Part shown: positions 41,188 through 49,699 of the stretch, piece after piece
How the letters are laid out: the number at the start of each line of letters is the position of its first letter
Numbering within the stretch: position 1 is the stretch's first letter
Origin: Afipia carboxidovorans OM5
GTDB lineage: Bacteria; Pseudomonadota; Alphaproteobacteria; Rhizobiales; Xanthobacteraceae
Direction of reading: 5' to 3'
Length of the DNA: 64,000 bases
Assembly (NCBI RefSeq): GCF_000218565.1
Contig: NC_015684.1
Location: 930,001 to 994,000, forward strand
Program-made: the position numbers and the translations under genes
The notes under the pieces: model-generated
What the model saw: only the letters and a program-made list of their open reading frames with translations
Databases searched by the model: none
Told to the model about the DNA's origin: nothing

Positions 41188-41276
41188 CCCCGCCAGCGTC
41201 TGTCGCGCTGTAGGTCCAAGCGATATCGTTAAAATGCGTTAAGGTCTAGGGCAGACCCGGAGATGCCACGGCTTGG

Positions 41277-42041
41277 TTAATCCAGCACCAGCGCGTGGAT
41301 GTTGCGGCCGTAGTCGGGTTCCGCACGGTGCGTGGTACGGCGATAGCTGAAGAAGCGCGCATCCGCATAGGTATCGAGCCCGACATCGTCGATATGTGCG
41401 ACGCCAGCGCTGTCGAGCCGCGCGCGAATAAAGCCTGCGAGATCGAACATTGCATGGTCCGCACGCGTGGAGGCGGTGAAGTAGCGCACGTTAGCGGCAT
41501 CCGTCGCGGTGAAGCGTTCCACGAACTCCGCGCCGACCTCGTAACTCTGCTGGCGGATCAGCGGGCCGATCGCCGCGTGGATATTGCTGCGGTCTGCGCC
41601 GAGTTTTTCCATCGCAGCAAGCGTCGCCTCGATCACGCCGCCGAACGCACCTTTCCATCCAGCATGGGCCGCGCCGATCACCCGTGCGTTTGGATCGGCG
41701 AACAGTACCGGCCCGCAATCCGCGGTCGAGATGCCGAGCGCGATCCCGGCCGTCCGCGTCACCATGGCGTCAGCATGCGGGCGGGCGTCAGGCGTCCATG
41801 GTTCGGTGACGATTGCGACATCAGGCGAGTGCACCTGATAGAGTGCCAGAAGATGCGAGGGCGCAACGCCGAGCGTCCGCGCCATGCGGCTGCGGTTTTC
41901 CGCGACATGCGCGGGATCATCGTTCGAGCCGAGCCCGCCGTTCAGGCTCTCGTAAATGCCTTGGGACACGCCGCCCTCGCGGGTGAAGAAGGCATGGCGC
42001 AGACCCGGCAGGCCCGACAGTAGGGATGATGTGACGATCAT
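41277..42041 (-). CDS. pgeF: Purine nucleoside phosphorylase/polyphenol oxidase family protein (LACC1/YfiH)
   Basis: 254 residues. Signature blocks are HAFFTREGGVSQGIYESLNG, GISTADCGPVLFADPNARVI, GAAHAGWKGAFGGVIEATLA and IGPLIRQQSYEVGAEFVERF, with the three metal/active-site residues H (AHAGWK), C (ADCGP) and H of the family. YfiH proteins were called polyphenol oxidases, later shown to have purine nucleoside phosphorylase activity; PgeF also removes mis-incorporated Ser from peptidoglycan precursors. The start overlaps the preceding methyltransferase stop (ATGA). Confidence 0.9.
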   Translation of the reverse strand: MIVTSSLLSGLPGLRHAFFTREGGVSQGIYESLNGGLGSNDDPAHVAENRSRMARTLGVAPSHLLALYQVHSPDVAIVTEPWTPDARPHADAMVTRTAGIALGISTADCGPVLFADPNARVIGAAHAGWKGAFGGVIEATLAAMEKLGADRSNIHAAIGPLIRQQSYEVGAEFVERFTATDAANVRYFTASTRADHAMFDLAGFIRARLDSAGVAHIDDVGLDTYADARFFSYRRTTHRAEPDYGRNIHALVLD

Positions 42042-43147
42042 GCCGGACCGTTGGAGTCAGAGAGTGCTGCAAGCGTCGTGATCGACGGATGTGACAGGCC
42101 GAGCACCTTGAAGAGCGAGCCCATCGCCTTCGGGCCGCTCTCGACCAGCCGCTTCAGCGCACTCGCGACGTCGCTCGCGCTTTGCGAGGCGGAATGTTTG
42201 ATCAGCGTCTGTGCGCGGGTCTCGATGCCGAGCTGCGTGAGAAACGCGCCCTGTTCGACGGGGCCGTGGGTGAGAACGCCCATTGTCTGCGCGGCGTCGG
42301 CCAGTGCCTGGAAATCGACATGGGCGGTCAGGTCCGCGGTGCCGGGCGTGCGCAGCGGATCGGCGTATTCGTGCCGTGCGACGGCCTGGAAGGTGTCGCC
42401 GGCGTCGCTGCGGATATGGCCGTAATCGATCAGCAGCGCGGCGCCACCGAATTCGCGGATGCGGCGTGCGATCGCCATGATCTCGTTGGTCTCGCGCCAT
42501 TCGAAGATGGTGCCGTTCGGCGCGTTGCGGACATGCGGCGGCACCGACACCCCGAAGCGCGGCGTCGGCTCCGGCGCGATGGTGTAGGCGAAAGCGTCGT
42601 CGACGAGACCCACCATCCGCTCGTGCCAGCCGGTCTCCTGCTTCACCATCTGATGGATCGGCAGGGCGTCGAAATATTCGTTGGCGAGAATGATCGCCGG
42701 GCCGTCGGGCACGTCACCGAGCAGATGATGCCACTGGAACGGTTTGACGTCGGCGAGCGTGTCGCGCTGAACCGCGCGCAGCGACGGGCTGAGTTCGATC
42801 AGGTGGACTTCGATTGCCTCATAGAACGCCGGTAGAATCCGGATCGCGCGCAGTGCGTCCGCCATCATGGTGCCGCGGCCGGGGCCGAGTTCGATCAGTT
42901 GCACGCGCTCGGGCATACCCATCGCATTCCACACCGAGGCTGCCCACAGGCCGATCAGCTCGCCGAACATCTGTGAGATTTCCGGCGCGGTGATGAAGTC
43001 GCCGCCGCGGCCGAGCGGATCGCGGCTGACGTAATAGCCGTAGTCCGGATGCGTCATGCAGAGCTGCATGTAACGGGCGACCGGCATCGGCCCGGCGGTG
43101 GCGATGAGATGACGCAGATAGTGTTCGAGCGGGGAGTGTTCGGTCAC
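42038..43147 (-). CDS. SAM-dependent methyltransferase of the MidA/NDUFAF7 family
   Basis: 369 residues from a GTG overlapping the lgt stop (GTGA). N-terminal helices (HYLRHLIATAGPMPVARYMQ), DYGYYVSRDPLGRGGDFITA, QLIELGPGRGTMMADALRAI (SAM motif I) and LANEYFDALPIHQMV are the MidA/NDUFAF7 pattern. Mitochondrial NDUFAF7 dimethylates an Arg of complex I; the bacterial target is not established. The lgt-midA-pgeF order is conserved in alphaproteobacteria. Confidence 0.92.
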   Translation of the reverse strand: MTEHSPLEHYLRHLIATAGPMPVARYMQLCMTHPDYGYYVSRDPLGRGGDFITAPEISQMFGELIGLWAASVWNAMGMPERVQLIELGPGRGTMMADALRAIRILPAFYEAIEVHLIELSPSLRAVQRDTLADVKPFQWHHLLGDVPDGPAIILANEYFDALPIHQMVKQETGWHERMVGLVDDAFAYTIAPEPTPRFGVSVPPHVRNAPNGTIFEWRETNEIMAIARRIREFGGAALLIDYGHIRSDAGDTFQAVARHEYADPLRTPGTADLTAHVDFQALADAAQTMGVLTHGPVEQGAFLTQLGIETRAQTLIKHSASQSASDVASALKRLVESGPKAMGSLFKVLGLSHPSITTLAALSDSNGPA

Positions 43148-44004
43148 GATGCCTCATTGTTGCGACGGCGCAGGGCTGCACCGATGAATGCCAGTCCGGC
43201 GACGATCATGGGGACGGACAATATCATTCCCATCGTCAAGCCACCCCACAGAAAACCGAGCTGCGGGTCCGGTTCACGGAAAAATTCGCCGGTGATGCGC
43301 GCGAGGCCGTAGCCGGTGGCGAAAATGCCGATGATGAGGCCTGACCGCTTCAGCGCACCGGCGCGGATCGCAATTGCGAGGATGATGAAGAGCAGGATGC
43401 CTTCAAGCCCGGCCTCATAGAGCTGGCTCGGGTGGCGCGGCAGCGGCCCGCCGGTCGGGAAGACCATCGCCCATGGCAGGCTCGGGTCGGCATGCCGGCC
43501 CCACAATTCGCCGTTGACGAAATTCGCAAGCCGCCCGAGCAACAGCCCGATCGGGCCGACCGCGCAGGTGACATCGCCGAGCGAGAGAACAGGAATCTTG
43601 CGCCGGTATCCGAACGCCAGAACGGCGGCGACGCAGCCGAGGAAGCCGCCGTGGAATGACATGCCGCCATTCCACAGCTCCAGCATCTGCAGTGGATGGG
43701 CGAGGAAGAAATCGAAATTGTAGAACAGGACGTAACCGATCCGCCCGCCGAGAATGATGCCGAGCGTCACCCACAGGATGAAGTCGTCGAAATCGAGCGT
43801 CGTCATCGGCGCAGGGCCGCCCCACAGCCGCTCGGTGCGAATGATGCGTCGGGCATAGAGCCAGCCGAGCACGATGCCGCCGATATAGGCGAGCGCGTAC
43901 CAGCGGATCGCGAGCGGCCCGAGATTCAATGCGATCGGATCGAACGCCGGAAACTGGAGCAGGAGCGGGATCAGCGTTGCGGTGAAGAGGATGGTAAACA
44001 GCAT
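43144..44004 (-). CDS. lgt: Prolipoprotein diacylglyceryl transferase
   Basis: 286 residues with seven membrane segments. GRIGYVLFYNFDFFLAHPLQ, NGGMSFHGGFLGCVAAVLAF, GRLANFVNGELWGRHADPSL (Lgt signature) and RHPSQLYEAGLEGI are diagnostic. It transfers diacylglycerol from phosphatidylglycerol to the lipobox Cys, the step before LspA (4659-5159). The start Met at 44004 precedes a hydrophobic helix directly. It is divergent from ubiK. Confidence 0.96.
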   Translation of the reverse strand: MLFTILFTATLIPLLLQFPAFDPIALNLGPLAIRWYALAYIGGIVLGWLYARRIIRTERLWGGPAPMTTLDFDDFILWVTLGIILGGRIGYVLFYNFDFFLAHPLQMLELWNGGMSFHGGFLGCVAAVLAFGYRRKIPVLSLGDVTCAVGPIGLLLGRLANFVNGELWGRHADPSLPWAMVFPTGGPLPRHPSQLYEAGLEGILLFIILAIAIRAGALKRSGLIIGIFATGYGLARITGEFFREPDPQLGFLWGGLTMGMILSVPMIVAGLAFIGAALRRRNNEAS

Positions 44005-44109
44005 CGGCGGGCGATCCCGTGGCGGTCGTCTCGGTGCGGTGATGGCCGTTGCGGCGGGCGAAAGTCAAGCGTGGCTCTGTCTTACACCATCAAAGCATCG
44101 TCAGATGAG

Positions 44110-44132
44110 GTCTCAGATCATGTCTCAGATCA
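44110..44132. repeat. Tandem direct repeat GTCTCAGATCAT upstream of ubiK
   Basis: GTCTCAGATCA occurs twice, at 44110-44120 and 44122-44132, with one T between. It sits in the lgt/ubiK divergent region, 90 bases before ubiK. Tandem repeats of this size often mark regulator sites or a promoter duplication. Confidence 0.5.
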
Positions 44133-44222
44133 CTTGCGCACGCGCCTTTCGATCCCCATTGTGGGAACAACACCCGGCCATCGTGATGATCGAGGCCGCT
44201 TTGGGGCCATTGGGAGAATGAG

Positions 44223-44477
44223 ATGACCCAGACCAGCAACCGTTTTTTTGATGAAGTCGCACGCCTGATGAACGATGCCGCCGGCGCCGCCCAGGGTGTC
44301 AAGCGCGAGATCGACACGGTGGTGCGCCATCAGGCCGAACGCATCCTCAACGATCTCGATCTCGTCAAGCGCGAGGAATTCGAGGCACTGAAGGAGATGG
44401 CGCGGCTCGCACGTGAGGAAAACGAGGCGCTGAAAGAGCGGCTCGCAGCGATTGAGGCGAAACTCGGCGGCGCCTAG
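44223..44477 (+). CDS. ubiK: UbiK accessory factor (BMFP family)
   Basis: 84 residues, TSNRFFDEVARLMNDAAGAA at the start, then VKREEFEALKEMARLAREEN and LKERLAAIEAKLG, a C-terminal coiled coil. UbiK homologues (BMFP, YqiC) assemble with UbiJ and help ubiquinone biosynthesis in the membrane-associated complex. The BMFP N-terminal part is amphipathic. It is divergent from lgt, the usual context in rhizobiales. Confidence 0.92.
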   Translation: MTQTSNRFFDEVARLMNDAAGAAQGVKREIDTVVRHQAERILNDLDLVKREEFEALKEMARLAREENEALKERLAAIEAKLGGA

Positions 44478-44502
44478 CTCTCGGCAGCAGCTAACCCAAT
44501 GT

Positions 44503-44610
44503 GTCATTGCCGGACATAGCCCGTCAAAGACGGGCGTGAACGCCTTTTGACCCGGCAATCCATCATTTTTCAAAAAAGATGGATGCGCGGATCAAGTCCG
44601 TGCATGACGA
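44503..44610. repeat. Family B repeat with near-identical inverted nested module
   Basis: GTCATTGCCGGA...CCCGGCAATCC, with a 33-bp module at 44515-44547 whose reverse complement matches 10652-10684 at 32 of 33 positions. It sits in the loop where other family B copies carry only GCTTGA. The block ends GTGCATGACGA just before the HD-GYP stop. Confidence 0.8.
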
Positions 44611-44635
44611 ATTCTGCCTCAATAAGAAATGCCTG

Positions 44636-45718
44636 TTACGCCCCGAGCGCCACCGGCCGGAACGCCTGCAGGAGCGGCTGATCGATCTGCGTGTGCATCC
44701 GCTCCATCACCGCGATCGCGTCCTCATGCGACATCGGCGGACTGTCGGCGCGATCCTCGACCAGCATCGCGAAGATGTCGATGATCGTAATCATCCGTAC
44801 GATGTCCGAGATCTGATCGCCGCGTAGCTTTTGCGGATAGCCGGTGCCATCAAGCAGTTCGTGATGGTGCAGCACGACGTCGAGCATCTCCGGCGGAAAA
44901 TCGCCGTGGGCTTTCAGCACCTCGTGGCCGATCTCCACATGCTTGGCGAAAGCGGCTTCTTCCTCAGATGTCAGCGCCTCGGTCTTGTCGAGGATCGCCA
45001 GCGGAACGTACGCCTTGCCGACATCGTGGATCAGCGCGGCGCGGGCGAGGCGACGCTGGTCTTCGTTGCGCATGCCGAGGTGCTGGGCGAAAGCGACGGC
45101 ATAGCCGGTGACGAACAGCGTGTGCCGATAGCTGCGTATGTGATGCTTGTTGATGGCCACGAGCCATTCGCGCAGGCCCGAGCGGCGTAGCGCACGCAGG
45201 ATTTTGTCCTCGGCGCGCACGACGTGATTGTAGGAGAGCGGCTCGCCCGCGGGCAGCTTCTCGAACATGCGGACCATGACGTCCTGCGCGGCCGAGACGC
45301 CTTCGCTGAGGACGATGCTTGCGCTCGTCTCTTCCTCCGTCTGAGGGAAGGAGAGAGCAAGGCGCTGCAGAATGGTTTTGGGATCGAATGGCCACCGGAT
45401 GGTATCGGTCGCACCGAGCGACCATGCCTGCGTCGCTTCGCGATGCAACGAATCCGACAGCACGAACAGCCGCGGCATGCCCTGATAGGCCTTGCCGGTC
45501 AGCTTGCGGCGCACGGTCTGCACACTCGGCACGGACGACAGATCGATATCGATCACGATGCCTGCATAGCTCTGCGGATCGTCCGGCATTTCCGCGGTCG
45601 TTATCCGCTCAACCTCGCCGGCATTCATCAGAATGGCCGTCAGGTCTTCGCTGCGGTCAGCGCGGTCTGATGCAAGGAGCACGCGCCGCCGGGCGGCGGA
45701 GCTGTATGCAAGCGTCAT
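44636..45718 (-). CDS. HD-GYP-type phosphohydrolase with N-terminal receiver-like domain
   Basis: 360 residues. The N-terminus (VLLASDRADRSEDLTAILMN, IVIDIDLSSVPSVQTVRRKL) has a receiver-like fold lacking clear acidic-pocket order. The C-terminal domain has the HD pair and Lys in ALIHDVGKAYVPLAIL, and the HHELLDGTGYPQKLRGDQI element, the GYP motif of c-di-GMP phosphodiesterases. It is thus a candidate c-di-GMP hydrolase; whether it hydrolyses c-di-GMP cannot be told. The other c-di-GMP-related protein here is the degenerate EAL at 14763-16211. Confidence 0.9.
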   Translation of the reverse strand: MTLAYSSAARRRVLLASDRADRSEDLTAILMNAGEVERITTAEMPDDPQSYAGIVIDIDLSSVPSVQTVRRKLTGKAYQGMPRLFVLSDSLHREATQAWSLGATDTIRWPFDPKTILQRLALSFPQTEEETSASIVLSEGVSAAQDVMVRMFEKLPAGEPLSYNHVVRAEDKILRALRRSGLREWLVAINKHHIRSYRHTLFVTGYAVAFAQHLGMRNEDQRRLARAALIHDVGKAYVPLAILDKTEALTSEEEAAFAKHVEIGHEVLKAHGDFPPEMLDVVLHHHELLDGTGYPQKLRGDQISDIVRMITIIDIFAMLVEDRADSPPMSHEDAIAVMERMHTQIDQPLLQAFRPVALGA

Positions 45719-46029
45719 CTTGGCCTCTTCTGAAACCCTGAAACTGTCGTGGGGCCGCCGGCTGTTCTGCCGGCCGCGTGACCCTAGGGGTAAAGTTCCG
45801 ATAAAACCGTTTCGGAACCCTTAGAATTTTAAGGGACGCGAGGTTTGCCGGCTGCTCCCAGTGGCCCGGCCCGCCGAAGCGGTGTCCCTGCGGGATTCCT
45901 TGTGTTTTGGGGCCATTTTGGCTAAGAACCGCCTCGTTCGCGGCCCCCGCACCCCTGGAGGCTTGCCGCGGCGACCGATCGGGCCGCGTTTGCGGCCCTT
46001 AACTTTTGTAAAAACAAGGACTTACCAAA
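45719..46029. other. 311-bp divergent region before rplY with leader hairpins
   Basis: Three hairpins are visible: GTTCCGA (45795-45801)/TCGGAAC (45812-45818); CCCTTA (45818-45823)/TAAGGG (45830-45835), sharing one base with the first; and GGGCCGC (45981-45987)/GCGGCCC (45992-45998), followed by TTAACTTTTG, just 31 bases before the rplY ATG. The last is terminator-like and separated from the ribosome-binding site AAGGA, which suggests attenuation of rplY. No open frame of interest. Confidence 0.5.
45981..46009 (+). terminator. Terminator-like hairpin in the rplY leader (possible attenuator)
   Basis: GGGCCGC, loop GTTT, GCGGCCC, then TTAACTTTTG. It lies between any promoter in the preceding 250 bases and the rplY ribosome-binding site. 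Ribosomal protein leaders often use such structures for feedback, but no ligand site is defined here. Confidence 0.4.
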
Positions 46030-46752
46030 ATGGCGACCGTCAAGGAATTGAAGGCGACCGCTCGTCCGAAGGCCGGCAAGGGGGCCGCTCGGGCTGAACG
46101 TCGTGCTGGCCGCGTGCCGGCTGTGATTTACGGCGACAACAAACCGCCGGTGACGATTTCTCTCGATGACAAGGCTCTGCGTCAGAGCATTTTCGCGGGC
46201 CACTTCCTCACCACGCTGTTCAACATCGATCTGGACGGCCAGAAGTACCGGGTGATTCCGCGCGACTACGCGCTCGATCCGGTGAAGGATTTCCCGCTGC
46301 ATGTCGATTTCCTCCGCCTCGGCGAAGGCGCGACCATCCGCGTCAGCGTTCCGCTGCACGTCAAGGGCGCCGAACTTTCTCCGGGCGTGAAGCGCGGCGG
46401 CACCGTCAACATCGTGAACCACACGGTCGAACTCGAAGCCGAGGTCGATCATATTCCGCAGTTCATCGAGGTCGACGTTTCCAAGCTCGAGATCAACAAC
46501 TCGGTGCACCTCAACGATGTTGCGCTGCCGAAGGGCGTGAAGCCGGTGTTGCGCGAGGGCATGACGCTTGTGACCGTCGTTCCGCCGTCTGGCATGGGCG
46601 AGGAAGCCAAGGGCGGTGCTGACGCTGCGGCGGCTGCGGCCGGTGCGGCTGCGCCTGCGGCCGGTGCTGCGGCGCCTGCGGCTGGTGCTGCGAAGGCTCC
46701 TGCGGCTGCTGCCGCCAAGGCTCCCGCGGCCGGCGGCGACAAGAAGAAGTAA
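46030..46752 (+). CDS. rplY: 50S ribosomal protein L25/general stress protein Ctc
   Basis: 240 residues. The N-terminal L25 domain (ELKATARPKAGKGAARAERR, VPAVIYGDNKPP) binds 5S rRNA; the C-terminal Ctc beta domain (DFPLHVDFLRLGEGATIRVS, VELEAEVDHIPQFIEVDVSK) follows. Residues from about 196 are a low-complexity Ala/Pro/Gly tail with tandem APAAGAA units, ending DKKK; such tails are common in rhizobial CTC-type L25. pth begins 15 bases after the stop, so the two form an operon. Confidence 0.95.
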   Translation: MATVKELKATARPKAGKGAARAERRAGRVPAVIYGDNKPPVTISLDDKALRQSIFAGHFLTTLFNIDLDGQKYRVIPRDYALDPVKDFPLHVDFLRLGEGATIRVSVPLHVKGAELSPGVKRGGTVNIVNHTVELEAEVDHIPQFIEVDVSKLEINNSVHLNDVALPKGVKPVLREGMTLVTVVPPSGMGEEAKGGADAAAAAAGAAAPAAGAAAPAAGAAKAPAAAAAKAPAAGGDKKK

Positions 46753-46767
46753 GAGAACACCCGCGCC

Positions 46768-47373
46768 ATGCGCCTGTTCGTCGGACTGGGCAATCCCGGA
46801 TCGAAGTACGAAGGCAATCGGCACAATATCGGGTTTATGGTTGTCGACGAGATTGCGCGGCGTCACGGTTTCTCACCGTGGCGCCGTCGTTTTCAAGGCG
46901 AGACCTCCGAGGGCGTGCTGGGGGGCGAACGCGTCGTTCTGCTGAAGCCTGCGACCTACATGAACGAATCCGGCCGCGCGGTGCAGGAGGCGGCGAAGTT
47001 CTTCAAGCTTGGCGAGAGTGAAGTCGTGGTGTTTCACGACGAGATCGAACTGCCGCCGGCGAAGATGCGCGTGAAGGTCGGCGGCGGCATCGCGGGCCAC
47101 AATGGCTTGCGCTCGATTTCGGCGCATCTCGGCAACGAATATCGCCGCGTGCGCCTCGGTGTCGGGCATCCCGGCGTCAAGGAGATCGTGCATATCCATG
47201 TGCTGAACGACTTTGCGAAGTCCGAGCGGCCGTGGGTCGCGGCGCTTTGCGAAACGGTCGCGGAGCATGCGGAGCTTCTGGTGTCTGGTAAAGACTCTCA
47301 GTTCCAGAACAGGGTGCACCTTGCGATGGATGCGAAGGGATTTGCGACGGAGAACAACGGCGGGAAGGACTGA
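46768..47373 (+). CDS. pth: Peptidyl-tRNA hydrolase
   Basis: 201 residues. FVGLGNPGSKYEGNRHNIGF holds the catalytic His of the Pth signature; LLKPATYMNESGRAVQEAA, VVFHDEIELPPAKMRVKVGG (catalytic Asp) and GIAGHNGLRSISAHLG complete the family pattern. It recycles peptidyl-tRNA released by stalled ribosomes; ArfB (371-787) works on the ribosome side of the same problem. It overlaps no other gene and is followed by ychF. Confidence 0.96.
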   Translation: MRLFVGLGNPGSKYEGNRHNIGFMVVDEIARRHGFSPWRRRFQGETSEGVLGGERVVLLKPATYMNESGRAVQEAAKFFKLGESEVVVFHDEIELPPAKMRVKVGGGIAGHNGLRSISAHLGNEYRRVRLGVGHPGVKEIVHIHVLNDFAKSERPWVAALCETVAEHAELLVSGKDSQFQNRVHLAMDAKGFATENNGGKD

Positions 47374-47400
47374 CACCGATACTTCCCGAACAACGATGTG

Positions 47401-47476
47401 GTCATGGCCGGGCTTGACCCGGCCATCCATCTTTCAAAGAAGATGGATACGCGGGCCGAGCCCGCGTATGACGATT
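47401..47476. repeat. Family B repeat between pth and ychF
   Basis: GTCATGGCCGGGCTTGACC, then CCCGGCCATCC, and a second hairpin of CGCGGGC/GCCCGCG ending TATGACGATT. Close in layout to 14615-14741 and 52496-52584. Confidence 0.75.
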
Positions 47477-47515
47477 AGAGCCAACCGGTAGACCTGCCAT
47501 AATCGAAAGAAGATC

Positions 47516-48613
47516 ATGGGATTCAAATGCGGCATTGTCGGACTGCCGAACGTCGGTAAGTCCACGCTGTTCAATGCGCTCACGGAAACCGCGGCAGCGC
47601 AGGCCGCGAACTATCCGTTCTGTACGATTGAGCCGAATGTCGGCGCGGTCGCGGTGCCGGACCCGCGCCTCGACAAACTTGCTGAGGTGGCGAAATCGGC
47701 GCAGATCATCCCGACGCAGCTCACCTTCGTCGACATCGCAGGTCTGGTGAAGGGTGCCTCGAAGGGCGAAGGGCTCGGCAACCAGTTTCTTGCCACCATT
47801 CGCGAGGTGGATGCGGTAGCGCATGTGGTGCGCTGCTTTGAGGATTCCGACATCACCCATGTCGAAGGACGTATCGCGCCGCTTGAAGATATCGAGACCA
47901 TCGAGACCGAGCTGATGCTTGCCGACCTCGAAAGCCTCGAGAAGCGCGTCGACAATCTGAGCAAGAAGGCGAAGGGCGGCGACAAGGATTCCAAGGAGCA
48001 GCTCGATCTCGTCGAGCGCGCACTGAAGCTGTTGCGTGACGGCAAGCCCGCGCGCTTTCTCGAGCGCAAGGCGGAAGAGGAGCGGGCCTTCCGCATGCTC
48101 GGCCTGCTGACCTCGAAGCCGGTGCTTTACGTCTGCAACGTCGAAGAAGGCGCGGCGGCTGACGGCAACGCTTTTTCAAAGGCCGTGTTCGAGCATGCGA
48201 AGAAGGAAGGCGCAGTAGCAGTTGCCATCTCCGCGAAGATCGAATCCGAAATCGCGACGCTGTCACGCGAGGAGCGCGTGGATTTCCTCGAAACGCTTGG
48301 GCTTGAAGAGGCCGGTCTCGATCGCCTGATCCGCGCCGGTTACGACCTCTTGCATCTCATCACCTACTTCACCGTGGGCCCGAAGGAAGCGCGTGCCTGG
48401 ACCATCACCAAGGGCACCAAGGCGCCGGCCGCGGCAGGTGTGATCCATACCGATTTCGAGAAGGGCTTCATCCGCGCCGAGACCATCGCCTATGACGATT
48501 ACGTCACGCTTGGCGGCGAAGCGGGTGCGCGCGATGCGGGCAGACTGCGTCTCGAAGGCAAGGAATATGTCGTCGCCGATGGCGACGTGATGCATTTCCG
48601 TTTCAACACCTGA
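47516..48613 (+). CDS. ychF: Redox-regulated ATPase/GTPase YchF (Obg family)
   Basis: 365 residues. P-loop GIVGLPNVGKSTLFNALTE, switch region FVDIAGLVKGASKGEGLGN, LYVCNVEEGA (NxxE in place of NKxD, which gives ATP preference in this family), and a C-terminal TGS domain (DLLHLITYFTVGPKEARAWT). YchF/OLA1 binds ribosomes and responds to oxidative stress; its function is partly defined. It follows pth after a family B repeat; the rplY-pth-ychF order is common. Confidence 0.96.
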   Translation: MGFKCGIVGLPNVGKSTLFNALTETAAAQAANYPFCTIEPNVGAVAVPDPRLDKLAEVAKSAQIIPTQLTFVDIAGLVKGASKGEGLGNQFLATIREVDAVAHVVRCFEDSDITHVEGRIAPLEDIETIETELMLADLESLEKRVDNLSKKAKGGDKDSKEQLDLVERALKLLRDGKPARFLERKAEEERAFRMLGLLTSKPVLYVCNVEEGAAADGNAFSKAVFEHAKKEGAVAVAISAKIESEIATLSREERVDFLETLGLEEAGLDRLIRAGYDLLHLITYFTVGPKEARAWTITKGTKAPAAAGVIHTDFEKGFIRAETIAYDDYVTLGGEAGARDAGRLRLEGKEYVVADGDVMHFRFNT

Positions 48614-48633
48614 TTGAAGTTCGCAGTCGCGGT

Positions 48634-48942
48634 TCAGAACCGCGGCTGCGCTTCGCTGCGCCCCTGTTCGCGGATGGCGCCGAGATGCTCGTTGATCCGG
48701 AATATGATCAGTACGAGTTCGGCAATGATGCGCGAGAACACGATGCCGGCGACGACGCCGGCGATCGCCATCAGCACCATGATGAAACCGGCGAACGGAC
48801 TCACCGCCATCTGCAACAGCCCGCCGAAGATCCCCGAGATGCCGCTCAGGATGACGAGCGCAATCACAAGCCAGTAGAATGTCTTGATGATCGTCGGAGT
48901 GATGAAGCGATCCCACTGAAAAAGATCGTTGAACTGGAACAT
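48634..48942 (-). CDS. DUF4282-like small membrane protein
   Basis: 102 residues from the ATG at 48942 (GGGGA upstream). FNDLFQWDRFITPTIIKTFY opens the protein; two long hydrophobic segments follow (WLVIALVILSGISGIFGGLL; FAGFIMVLMAIAGVVAGIVF), then a basic/polar end. The match to DUF4282 (a two-helix membrane family starting with a short polar helix) is from pattern. The function is unknown. The longer frame to 49170 adds residues unlike this family. Confidence 0.8.
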   Translation of the reverse strand: MFQFNDLFQWDRFITPTIIKTFYWLVIALVILSGISGIFGGLLQMAVSPFAGFIMVLMAIAGVVAGIVFSRIIAELVLIIFRINEHLGAIREQGRSEAQPRF

Positions 48943-49097
48943 GCGCAAATCCCCATGTTGCGTTTGTTCGAATTGTTGCACGACGCGTGCGCCGGAGAAA
49001 GTCTGCGGCGCTGCTGTTTTGCGAAGGATATTTAACGAAAGAGTATGTGGCGATGCGGGTGGCGGCAGGAAATCCTGCCGTGCGGCGCGCCAACGCC

Positions 49098-49121
49098 AAG
49101 GCCGCCCGGGCGGGCGGCCTT
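49098..49121 (-). terminator. Perfect 11-bp hairpin after the 49146-49547 gene
   Basis: AAGGCCGCCCG (49098-49108), two bases, CGGGCGGCCTT (49111-49121). It lies 25 bases beyond the stop of the minus-strand gene. No T-run follows, so termination is plausible but not proven. Confidence 0.55.
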
Positions 49122-49145
49122 GCGGAAGAAAGGCTCTGGCAGAAC

Positions 49146-49547
49146 TTACTGTTCGGAAGGCCGCTTCCACTGCGCGAGGCTGTCCGCGATCATGCGGGTC
49201 GACTTCATCGCGGTCTGGCTCAGTTGCGCGAAGCTTGCGAGCTCACGCTGCACGCGCTGGCCTTCCTGATGCATGAAGGCACGCAGGCCTTCGAGTTCGG
49301 CAATCAGGGTGTCGATCTCGTTGGCGGACGCACCAGCCACGCGCTGGATCAGCGTGTTGACGTTATTGACGGTCGCTTCCGCCGCCGCATCCGGCGTGTC
49401 GCCATTGCTGAGAATCGAGGGCGTCTTGCGCAGATAGGCGATATCGTTGCGGACGAAATCGCGGATGCCGGCTTCGACATCGGTGACGGCTGCGAGATTG
49501 TCGGCGATCTCGTGTTCGTCTTCCTTCTCGGACGGGATGGCGTTCAT
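49146..49547 (-). CDS. Small acidic helical protein of unknown function
   Basis: 133 residues with an AGGAGAAAG ribosome-binding site before the ATG at 49547. It begins MNAIPSEKEDEHEIADNLAA and is mostly helical, with VNNVNTLIQRVAGASANEID, LEGLRAFMHQEGQRVQRELA and FAQLSQTAMKSTRMIADSLA. The mixture of amphipathic helices with no Cys or membrane segment is like phasins or small cytoskeletal/adaptor proteins, but no family is recognised. The gene is flanked by a hairpin and by a second unknown gene. Confidence 0.75.
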   Translation of the reverse strand: MNAIPSEKEDEHEIADNLAAVTDVEAGIRDFVRNDIAYLRKTPSILSNGDTPDAAAEATVNNVNTLIQRVAGASANEIDTLIAELEGLRAFMHQEGQRVQRELASFAQLSQTAMKSTRMIADSLAQWKRPSEQ

Positions 49548-49699
49548 CGGCTTTCTCCTTTTCGCAACGCTTGCGAGAGGTCGCCCCTCTCACGACGACG
49601 TGAGGGCGCATTACCTCCGCCGATCATGACGAGAACGAGGCCGGAGTGAGGCAATCTCAGACGCTTTTTATGAAAGGGATAACGATATAATACGCGCGC

